A stretch of DNA of 64,000 bases, from contig OZ020484.1 of NCBI GenBank assembly GCA_963971405.1, positions 10,354,001 to 10,418,000 on the forward strand, in the 5' to 3' direction. The translations under genes and the position numbers were made by a program. Below are positions 33,909-45,300 of this stretch, piece by piece. How positions within the stretch are numbered: position 1 is the stretch's first letter; the number at the start of each line of letters is the position of its first letter. The notes beneath the pieces are model-generated. The model saw nothing but the letters and a program-made list of their open reading frames with translations. It was not told the DNA's origin and ran no database searches. This stretch comes from Psococerastis gibbosa (lineage: Eukaryota; Arthropoda; Insecta; Psocodea; Psocidae).

Positions 33909-34997
33909 ATGGATGATAACGTTGACTCCCAAATCGCCTTCTTACGGCAAAGGATCATGGAAGAAGCCGAACTTCTCAAGTAACTAACGATTTCTTCTTA
34001 TTATTTTATTCAGCACGAACTGAAGCATTATCAAATAACTAATAAGGGATTTTCATGGAAAGCATTGTATGTTGTAAGGGGGTACTCACATATCCCATGT
34101 TAAAATAGGAAACTCAGTTAATTACGTGTTAAACTAAAATGATACATGAGTAAATTAACAACACAACGAATGTTTTCTTGTTTATTTATTTATACTTTTA
34201 ATTTTAATTTAACAATTTACTAATGTTTCTTTCTCACTTTACCAATTCTACTTTTTCAATTTGCAACAAATTTTACCTGCTGTCAAATACCACTTTTTTT
34301 TACTGCCGGAATAAGAATTACCGCTAATTAAGGCAAAAGTAACTCCGTTTCATTAAATATTCAAAAATTAATGAAGCTGATTCTAAATATATAATCAGAT
34401 TCTCCGTACAACTAAGAAGCCGTAAGAATTTTATAAAAAAACATCCGTAAATAAAATTGCATTAAATTCTTTTTGTGTTGTGGCGTAGCTAGGTTAGATT
34501 TCTTTCTAAATTTCGGTGAGGCTGACTTTGAATTCGCCGATTCAACTCTTAAGGAAAATTAACCCTAGGAATACAACGTTAGATCTAGCTAATTGTAATC
34601 TTCCTATTGCAGATTAGCCGAGAGGGAACTGATTTCTGAAGCGAGACGGGCAGCTATTCGCTACTCTATTGCCGGACCATCAGGATGGACACCGTGCCCA
34701 TTGAAAAAAACTAACAAAACATTTTTGGCGAATACTCTACTGCAAACTGTGTCCAGTAATCGAATAAAAGATCGCAGCACAAACAAATCGAAACCAAAAT
34801 TTCGCGAAAGAAAACTAATGCAAGAGAAAAATAAGCCTGGTGTTCATAATCACAACATAATTTTTAAATCGAAATCAAAAGAAAAACACCAATCCCCCAG
34901 AAAGGACAAACGTAAGTTGAATTTTAAAAATAGTGTTGTTGGTGGCAATAAGAAAAAAAATAAAACTAAGCCAGAAGTACAAGTTGCATTAAATTGA
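33909..34997 (+). CDS. POLR1D-like protein (short POLR1D isoform type), two exons
   Basis: Exon A 33909-33979 (ATG to a GTAACT donor) joins exon B 34613-34997 (after TTGCAG; stop TGA at 34995-34997): 456 nt, 151 residues. After a charged N-terminal helix (FLRQRIMEEAELLK, then AERELISEARRAA) comes GPSGWTPCPLKKTNKTFLAN, matching the PxGWxxCPLxxTNKxFLxNT core of the alternative human POLR1D isoform (about 122 residues). That isoform is not the RPAC2 polymerase subunit, and its role is poorly defined. The rest is a lysine-rich, probably disordered tail. An AG directly precedes the ATG, so a 5' non-coding exon is possible. A SINE begins about 20 nt after the stop. Confidence 0.75.
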
Positions 34998-35019
34998 ATG
35001 CCCATTACAATTTCTTCGA

Positions 35020-35190
35020 TGGCATAGTGGTAGCTAGTTCGTACTTGTGGTGCTTGTGCGAGTATGCGAGTACACATCGGTGACCTGTCGTCACTCAGCA
35101 CAGGTATTACCTACAGAGGCGATTGAAGAGATTATTCGGATACATTCATTAAATTGTCTGTATGCGAATAATCTTTTATAAAAAATAAAA
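35020..35190 (+). repeat. SINE-like repeat, family B, in the POLR1D-like gene 3' flank
   Basis: TCGATGGCATAGTGGTAGCT, GGATACATTCATTAAATTGT and an A-rich tail with AATAAA at 35184-35189, about 22 nt after the stop codon of the upstream gene. Confidence 0.78.
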
Positions 35191-35199
35191 ATAAAAAAT

Positions 35200-36224
35200 A
35201 CTGGATCAAATGGTTTGATGAGATTACCACCTGTATGGAGTGTATGACCTTAACCACTGTACAGACGAAAGTGCGGAAAGAACTAAAAAACAAACCCTGA
35301 ACTAATCCGAGTGGTAATCCTTGTCACCAGGCAACTCACTAGGTAGTTTTTGGGCTCACCTCTTGTGTTTAATGTGTATATGTGCCATGGTAGGTTTTCG
35401 GCATTTTGTTAGAATAAAAATAAATACTTGGAAGTACATAGAATCCTCAGATTTTCCTGCATTAATGTGAGTATGCTACTCTTTAAAAGTCAAGCCGTTT
35501 ATTAGGTTGCTACTGTCTTGATTTCTTAACCGGCCTCTGCGACAAATGAAAAAAAAAAAAATGAATAATCCACCAGAATATGGTACTGTACGGTCAGCGC
35601 ACTTGCTCTGACAATCTTAATAGCCATATTATGACTGTAATGAGCTTCTGAAGAGAACCTTCAATCTTCAACTGTAAGGGACTAGCCTACTAGGTCAAAC
35701 TGCGTTTCGGTAAAAGCCATTTCAATTAATTAATCAGAAGGAAGTTATTGTTATATATTTTATATATGTTATATATTTCTTTAATTCTAGCAAGATCTAT
35801 TTAAACAAATAGCCTACCGTAAACTAATGCAATAATAACAGTAATGTAAAAAATCTAAGAGTTGCGAATTGTCTGATACGAGTCATATCTTTTCCTTGAA
35901 ATAAAAATGGAGAAATTCAAAGTAAAAAAACGATGTGACCTTACGATTGAAGTGATTTCTTTCCAATTTTACAAATTGCCAATTGTAATTGTCATCAGAA
36001 ATTTATTGTGGGCTGTCGTAATGGCCCTTTTAATTGAACCAAGGATTTATAAATTTATAATGGATTACAGCGCGCATTGTATGAATGCTCCCTCAATTGA
36101 TTCACCCTTCATTGTCATCAATAGGCTATAACGTTTTCTGATTCTGACTATTTAAATGCAAAATTTGTGATACATGATTTCGTCTTTTTAAAGTAGCAGT
36201 TAATATTTTGTTCGCTGCAAAATT
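35200..36224. other. Intergenic A+T-rich stretch, presumed klhl18 3' UTR side
   Basis: Between the convergent POLR1D-like gene and klhl18. Contains candidate AATAAA on both strands (about 35413 plus, 36001-36006 minus) and an A run near 35550. Confidence 0.5.
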
Positions 36225-36374
36225 CTATAGCAAAGGTATGACGCCCACGCCAACTCCCCCTTCATGAGCGCACATTGAGTTGCAAAAGCTCCAACTGTCA
36301 CCAACAGGGTCGTAAACTTCAACTGTTGACAAATTGGATACGCCGTCATAACCGCCTATAGCCCATAGCTTTCC
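36225..36374 (-). CDS. klhl18: klhl18 coding exon 10 (Kelch 6, stop)
   Basis: Acceptor TTCTAG. It encodes [20 protein letters not shown] and the closing [14 protein letters not shown], with TAG at 36225-36227. Confidence 0.94.
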   Translation of the reverse strand, partial: GKLWAIGGYDGVSNLSTVEVYDPVGDSWSFCNSMCAHEGGVGVGVIPLL

Positions 36375-39300
36375 CTAGAACAAAATGATCAAGGAATAAA
36401 AAATTGCTTACTCAAATATTTGCCATAGAAATACTGAGTACAGGGTGTCCTAGACCATGCAGCCACACCTTGTAGTACACTAAGTACACCTCTATTATTT
36501 TTTGATTGCATTTCTGGGAGCACTTAATTAGCCTATTGTATATTGCTATGTAGTAACCAATAGATTAGTTTTCCATAGTTCTAAATTAGGCTCGAGCAAG
36601 TCAGTTCTGCTAATAGTTTCTACTAAAATGTTTATTTAATTTTCAATGTACTGTTTGATCAATATATCAAATTATTCGGATTCTGGTCATTTTCTTTTCA
36701 ATGTCATTTTACAACATGTCTCCTTTAATTCTTTCTACATAGACCTAATTTGGACACTTGGCTAGAAAAAATCTATTACCATATTTGCAACTAACGCCAC
36801 TCGGGAACGCTTGGTCGTCATAGGCGCCACGTTTTTCCACCTGGAAACAAAACCGTACTGTGTATTACAATACTTGATAGCTACACACAATAACTTATTC
36901 ACATGTTCTTGGTTGATCAGATAATAAAATGGCACAAGGTCAAGAAGAACAACCTAACAGTGATGTTTGTAAAAAGGTTGTTGCATGTATCCAACACTCA
37001 CACTGCGCAGCAGCCCTAGCACGATGCAAAGTCGTTAATTTACTCAGTGTTTATTTTATTAAACATCTAGGTTCCGTATTGAAAGATAATTTCAATGATG
37101 AACGATCCACATCAAAAATATTTTGACGTCACCTTTTTACAATGTACATACATACAATCCATCGTCAGATTAACAAAGCTTCATGACTACTGTCTTAATA
37201 TAACACAGAACTTAGGCATTGACATGGAAAGCTGGCATCAGCGACGTATTTTTGTATTCTATTGTCGCCCAAGTAAATTCAAGCATGTTAATTTATAAAC
37301 GCCCATCTAATGACTTGCAAAACCAATTAGAAACAAAATCGTTATTTTTGTTACATTGCTATTATAAGTTATTCATGTAGACACCATACTGATTTTCGTT
37401 CATTCAGGCGCCCATGCCACCGACCGGCTAGGGCTATTTACAAAAACAGTGAGGTGGTAGCAGACATTCAAGACTTAGGTGGGGTTTCCACCGACCTCGC
37501 ATTGCAGAATTGACGGAAATGTTTATTTTCCTCTATGCCATAGTTCAAATTGATCAATGATCATACAGTAAAATCACAAACAAACAAACTAAAATTAAAA
37601 AATGGCGTCATGGGATATGTTAAGTACAAACATTTTAATAGATTTCTATAAAAAGAAAAATTCTAATTTCCGTCAATGTCATTTGCATTCTGCAATGTGA
37701 GGTCGGTGGAAACGCCACCTAAGTCTTGAATGTCTGCTACCACATCACCGTTTTTTTAAACAGCCCTAGCCGGTCGGTGGAATGGGCGCCTCATTAACAG
37801 GGCAAAAATGCAGGCAAATGGAAATAGGTTCTGAATACTTACACATTAGTTAATGGATCAAAAACTTCAACAGTCTGCAGAAAACTAGAGCCATCATAAC
37901 CGCCACATACATACAGCTTTCCATTTAAAAAAGCCACACCTAGGCGGCATCGCCTAGTCAGCATAGGCGTTACCTCCGTCCATTTTCCGGAATCTGGATC
38001 ATAGCGTTCTACCTACGAATATAAGATCCTTAAATAACTTAATGCTGCTGAATTGTTACGGCATTGGTAGATGGTGCCGTCCAGTCCAAAAATGTCGAAT
38101 ATTTTAGATACAAGTTTTTTATAATACTGTTAGTCTAAACCCTAATCTGAATTATTTTATACTTTAACAAGTAAATAATAAAATAGAATAGATCGCGCCT
38201 AATCATAATCTAAGTAGGATATTGCCGATACAGTGGCGTAACTGAGGTGGGGCAAGTAGGGCATGTGCCCTGGGCGCCGTTCTGCCAGGGGCGCCAAATT
38301 GAGAGGCTGTTATAATAACAAGTGTATTAATTAATTAATCTAAAATATCATGCAAATTTAATTATTATAATTCCAAAAGTAAGAAACCCGAGAAATTCCA
38401 AAAGAAATGGGTTTTCACCAAAGTTTAAACTTATTGGGGAATCATAGACCTGAATTTTAGTTTTTTTGTTAGAATAAGAATATGTAAGAAAATGAACGAT
38501 ATGAAAAACACATTGGCAAAATTTTATCGGACGGGGAAGGGGGTGCAAATTTAAAGCTTGCCCTAGGCGCATTCCACCCCAGATACGCCACTGTGCCGAT
38601 AGCGGGCGAACGTAGGGGGAAATGTGACCAAGTTGTGGGCTGCCAAAAAAAGAAGGCACATTTAAACAAAAAGAACAATTCAACAGACAAAAAAATCGCT
38701 ATTGCAGAAGTACCGCGCACTTGACCTTGGGTCACAACTACGGGAATCGATGACATGCCTGAGTTCGATGCAATCTAAATAGCTTAATTTTGACTGTATT
38801 TGGTTACGGGCGGGCGGGCCTAGGGATGTCCGATACAGAACTTGGTATCGATACCGATTCGCATATTTTTAGAGTAGTATCGATACGGATACAATATCGG
38901 CGTCCAGTATCCGATATTCTTTTGTATCGATATTCGATATTTCTCACTACTTAGGCTTGTATGCCACTGGTCAATTTTCCCGTCATTTGTGATTAAAAAA
39001 GATGAGAATTTTGTTTTAAGGAGACTGTTATGAGTGTTTTGTGGATACTTATCTATTAGAAATTAAGTTATAATATGGTAGCAGACTCTTTTGTAATCAC
39101 AAATGACGGGAAAATTGAACAGTGGAATACACGCCTTATAGTTCATTGTATTGTACTTGGACTGAGGGTCGTCGGAAAGCCGCGGCTCGTCACCGCTCGT
39201 TGTTAAAACCACGAAAATTGCGTTCAAATTTAAAGTTACAAATAAAATTATTAAATTATTAAAAAATGACCAAAAAGATGAATTTTTTTGATTAAAAATC

Positions 39301-42300
39301 AGGGATTTAATGTTGACCAAATAAGTACGATACGGTCGATACGATAAATCTATTCCCAGTATCGATACACAAGGCGCGTATTGAATACAAATTGTATGCA
39401 GATCGAAAGCATAGTATCGATTCTGTATCGGACATCCCTTTACGGCGACAACCACCGCCATGCTGGGTCACAACTACGGGATCGATGATTGGCTGAGCCG
39501 CGGATGGCTATCTTCCTAGCATGGCATCTACTTAGTATACATACCAGATCAAAAATAGAGAGACCGTCATGGCCGCGGATGGCTATCTTACTAGCATGGC
39601 ATCTACTTAGTATATACATACCAGATCAAAAATAGAGAGACCGTCATGGCCGCGGATGGCTATCTTGCTAGTATGGCATCTACTAAGGCGCCCATTCCAT
39701 TGACCGGCTAGGGCTATTTCCAAAAACAGTGACGTGGTAGCAGACATTCAAGACTTAGGTGGCTTTCCACCGATCTCGCATTGCAGAATGCAAATGACAT
39801 TGACGGAAATTAGAATTTTTCTTTTTATAGAAATCTATTAAAATGATTGTACTTTACATATACCATGACGCCATTTTTTAATTTTAGTTTGTTTGTTTGT
39901 AATTTTACTGTATGATCATTGATCAATTTTAACTATGGCATAGAGGAAAATAAACATTTCCGTCAATTCTGGAAACGCCACCTAAGTCTTGAATGTCTGC
40001 TACCACGTCACTGGTTTTGGAAATAGCCCTGGCCGGTCAATGGAATGGGCACCTTAGTATACATACCAGATCAAAAATAGAGAGACCATCATGGCCACCA
40101 AGGGCATAGATGTAGCCATCAAAGGCAACGACGCCTCCAGCACTTCTGTGTTTCATCATAGGTGCCACCATTGTCCATTTGTCTACGTCAGGATTGTATT
40201 TTTCGACTGTATTTAATGAGGTGACCCCATCATATCCACCACAAACATACAATAAGTCTCTCAGTGACGCTGCGCCCATTGCACTAAAAATTTAAACATT
40301 TTCCATTATGATGCTATTTTGGGTTTATTGACACCATAGTTTTTTTTTATATACCGTACGTGGGACTACTGTTTTAAATGCAATGGGGCGTTTGTATTGT
40401 GACTATAACCTTTTAGAAAGGTCTCCTATATTATCATTTATCATATATATATCGACTTCGATGGCAAGGTGCGAGTCGCTACACGCCATGCGATCGGAGA
40501 CGTGTCGTAACTCGACACAAGTACCCATTAGGTAACTTAGTGAGGCGACAGAAGAGGTCAATCGGATACATTCATTGAATTGTGGGTATGCCATTAACCT
40601 TTATAATTAAAAAAATATATATTTATCAAAATAGCACATCCCATTACCGAGAACTGAGTTCAGTTTTCGCTTATTTGCGTGATAGAGAAAATATTATATT
40701 TATATGTAACAGAACTTAGTGAATCAAGAATGTGCTCGGCCCCATGCACACTACGGGACAAACTACGGGATCAGGTTGGACAAAAGGAGGGCGCACATCA
40801 AAAGATCCTGTGCACTCCGAACATGTGGGCACTAGCGTCAAGGGCATTTCTGAGACATCAGGCAGTCGGCATCACCTGAGCTGGAAGCCCTGTACTAAGA
40901 AGTCAGGACATGTAGAGTAGTGGTACGGACTCTAACTTTCACCCGAAAGGTTGTTGGTTCGAGTCCTGCACTTGCTACATTTTCTGGCCATGCTTCGGAG
41001 GGCATGTAAAGCAGGCGGTCCCGGGCCTTCCTAGTTGAGTGTAAGAGAGGGCTTTATAGCCCTAACTCCGCTAGGTTGGCTTAGTAATAGAACAAAAAGT
41101 CCTTATTTATTTATATAAGTATGTAAGAACATTCTGGTCTCTGAACCCATATTCCTTGCCGGGACATCGTGTTAACACTTCATAAGAAATTTGTATTTGC
41201 ATAGAGACTGAATTTTCTAATAGCAACATTCAGGCAGTTAAACCAATTTTAGGCCACAAACAGGACATGTAGAGTAGTGGTAAGGACTATGACGTTGACC
41301 CGAAATGTTGTTGGATCGAGTCCCACACGTCCTATCATCCATCAAATATTGTAAGACATCGATCCTTTGGCGGGAAAATAGAATCCTAAAGATAGCCAAC
41401 CTTATAAGTACCGACCTGCGCTTGCAGTGCATCGGCGCGACTTGAGACCATGACTTTTTTTCTGGGTCAAATACTTCCACTGTTGCCAATCTTTCACAGC
41501 CATTGTAACCGCCGATGGCGTACAATCTATTCCGCATCACAGCCACACCTACTCTTGATCTGAGCATACTCATCGCCTCAGCAAGGGTCCATTGATTCGT
41601 CAACGGGTCGAACTCTTCTACTGTACTCAGTGAATCACCTGGAGGAAAAAAACACGGTGTTCATAGATGCAAAAATTAAAATTTTAAATACTTCTTTATA
41701 TCGACACAAGTTTGGAACTAATGAGACATGCATGCACAAAATGCCTGAGTTAAAATTAAAAAATGCAAATAAATGGAACATTTCTTGTAATTTTAATTTA
41801 ATAGGCCCAGTCTATAATGATTTCTATACAACTCAGTCAAGTGAAAGCCGCTGTTGTGGCATTGGTGACAAATTACGATTGGAGAAAGACACACAAAGAA
41901 AAAGAGATTTCAAACATTATTACGCTTGAAGTTAACACGAAGGACCAAGATAGTCAAGTGAGAGTTGCGACAGACATATCTCCTAGTGAAATCATCAGGA
42001 GAATTTCGTCTACAGATCGAAACAGCTGATTTATAATGAATAATGAATAAATTATTTAGAAATAAAAATTTAATTTTAGTTTGAATTATCAGCCTTCTAT
42101 CTTTATTGGTAATTTGAACACCATAAGAAAAAAAATTCTACCACAAAAGTAACTTTATTTAAATAGTTTTACGTATACCACGTCCATACTAACCTGTTTT
42201 AGCCAATCCTCCAATGGCAAATATATGACCGGCAATGCAGTTACAACTTCTAGGTCTTGTCTTGAAGCTTGGAAGAAGAGGCCTACGCTCAGGCATTAAA

Positions 42301-45300
42301 TGATAGTCCCTAGCTTCATCTACGAGGTCACTGGAACAACGATAAAACATATTTTAACAACATAAGGTTGTTCTTACGGCAAATCATACAAATGTATATG
42401 AATGAAATTTTATTTTCGCATTAAAAACATATTTTATAGAATCCCTATATACGTGTAAAAGCCGTAAATCAGACGGGTAAATAGTCTGCTTTCGTTAAAA
42501 TCTTGTATTTTTTTTCGAATTTTGTCATTTAATCATTTTCATATCTTTCTGAAACGGGGAATTAATTAATTCAGCAAAAAAATGGCCAAGTCTACTTTGT
42601 TTACAAAATATTTGGAAATGTCCGTCTTAAGTGTATTTTTAATTAAGGCGGGGTTTCCACATACGTCAATGGTCGATGATAAATGTGGTATTGACGTTTT
42701 GGCAGACATTAAAGACATACTAAAAATGTCTGCTACCACGTCAAAACCATATTTACCATTGACCATTGACGTATGTGGAAACCCCGCCTTATTAGGCTAT
42801 GTAATTTTTACGCACCACTGATTTTTTTTTCTAAAAAGTTAAATATATTGGCTGATCACAAATTTAAAACTAATATACTGTTTACATTTTTATTGTACGA
42901 CTGGGCCATCATAGGCGCGGTTTCCACCGACCGGCTAGGGCTAAATACAAATACGGTGACGTGGTAGCAGACATTCAAGACTTAGGCGGGGTTTCCACCG
43001 ACCTCGCATTGCAGAATGCAAATGACATTGACGGAAATGTTTGTTTTCCTCTATGCCATAGTTAAAATTGATCAATGATCATAGAGTAAAATCACAAACA
43101 AACAAACTAAAATTAAAAAATGGCGTCATGGGATATGTTAAGTACAAACATTTTAATAGATTTCTATAAAAAGAAAAATTCTAATTTCCGTCAATGTCAT
43201 TTGCATTCTGCAATGCGAGGTCGGTGGAAACCCCGCCTAAGTCTTGAATGTCTGCTACCCCGTCACCGTATTTGTATTTAGCCCTAGCTGGTCGGTGGAA
43301 ACCGCGCCTTAGGGATAACATACATTTCAAATCAAAATCCAGGAGAAAACGAGAGATCTTACCGACATTCATGAGATGAACGGATGCATTCCTCTTTTGC
43401 AACACAGTCTGTCAAATATTGCGGGCTCAACAGTGGCATTCTAACGTATGATAACAATGTAGGGATCTGTTTCATTCTCACAGCTCCGTCTTTCTTTATC
43501 CATCTTAAGACACTCTCAAAAACAATTTCTTCGGAAGAAACGTAAAGATCATCTTTGCGTATAATATCCACCAGCTCTCTGACATCAAGATTTAGAAATT
43601 CGTCCGCTAGTGATACCTCGCGGAAATACTGCTGAATGAATTTATCAGCGCTTTCCACCAGGGTAATACACCCGAGAGTATCAGCAAACTGCCGAATACC
43701 TAGGACGTTTTGGGCATGAAACCTGAAAATTTTTCACATTAATATTAATGGTTCTCCATTGCCACTTTGTGAAGCTTTGACACTTCGTAAATTAAAATAC
43801 AATAAATTGAATCATTGGTTGATAAATATCGCCATTCTGTTGTAAAAAAACACAACCTGTTTCAACACAAATGCCATGGTCGTGTTATTTAAAAATTAAA
43901 CTGAGATCCGTAAAAAAACAATTAAAAAAATAAGCCTATATTCAATATCATTGGTAAACCAGCATGTGTTTACACCATGAACGTAATGTAATTTACGACA
44001 GGCCTGCTTCAGAAGTGTTTCCATTGGTAATACTGTAAGTTATGTAATTGTTGTATTTTTAATTTAATAAATTTGATTTGATAAGATCGATGTTCGAAAT
44101 TATGGTCACCGCTCTTTAGTTGTTTTTCTTTATGGTCTAACATTTCGAAATTTCATCTTTAGATTTTTTAAATTAAATCAGCCAAAAATTCAATTTATTG
44201 CATTGTATTTTTGCCATATTACATTGTAGTAGGTTAGCTTAAAGAAAATTACGTTCTCCACTCATCATTCAATTAGATGCTCGTTTTAAAATGCTCATTA
44301 AACTACGAGTATCTTTTGATTTCATTGAGTTCTAACACTTCTCTTTTAACTGGAAATTGTCTTTTCCTATTTACTCATACTCATTCATACTTCATATTCA
44401 TAAGTACCTATTGTCTAACACTTATGAATAACAGTAGCATACGATGCCATGCACTAAGGTATGAATTTTTCTCTCTTTGTTTTCAAAAATATTGTATCTT
44501 ATATAGCCAAAACTTGATAGATAGTTTAGATTTAGATAGATGTTTTTATTATATGTATATATTTATTTGAGGTTTTGACAGTGCCGAGCACATACTGCAT
44601 CTCTACCCGTAACACTGTATTGTACTTTATGTGGTTATAATGGCCTAATATATCATTTCATTTCATCATTTCATTTCATTACTCGATATTGGCGCCAGTC
44701 GGCGAAAGAGTTGTCAACAGTAGGTAGATAGTAATTGTAGATCAAGATTTTGTCAAACAACTACGAGTATGTGCTTTAAAACACGAAAATTGGTTAGAAG
44801 ATTCGCGCACTGATCACTACTCTAAAAACTAATCTAGATCACAAATACCTTTTAATAAGAAAATCTGCACAAGCATCTCGAACTTGATTAAGCTGAAGAA
44901 ATGATGCCCCGACCATCAAGGATTGGACACTGCTGCTATCAATTGTCACACGACCGCTGTATGCAAAATTAATAAGAGATTCCAGTGCTCTGAAATAGGA
45001 ATTAGAATACATCACGATAATACATCAGCCAATCCAGGATTTTCCACAGGGGGGGGGGGGGGACACGAGTACCAATGGATGTCTCTTTCCCCCTGACGTT
45101 GACATAAATGTCGAAAGCGCTCGGGCCCACCTGGATCAGATAGTGCGAGAATAGCCTATGAGTACATTTTGGCACTGAGGCAAATGATTTGAGCCCTCAG
45201 TCAGTATGAGATTTTTTTCCTAAATACGGCTGACATAATGTTTTCATCTTCAATCAATCAATCAAAATTTATTTCCAAAATAAAATTTTTTACAGTCTTG

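Noticed and set aside
39063-39461. 132-codon minus-strand ORF
   Set aside because: Falls across a nested foldback and a hAT-like element; composition is not protein-like.
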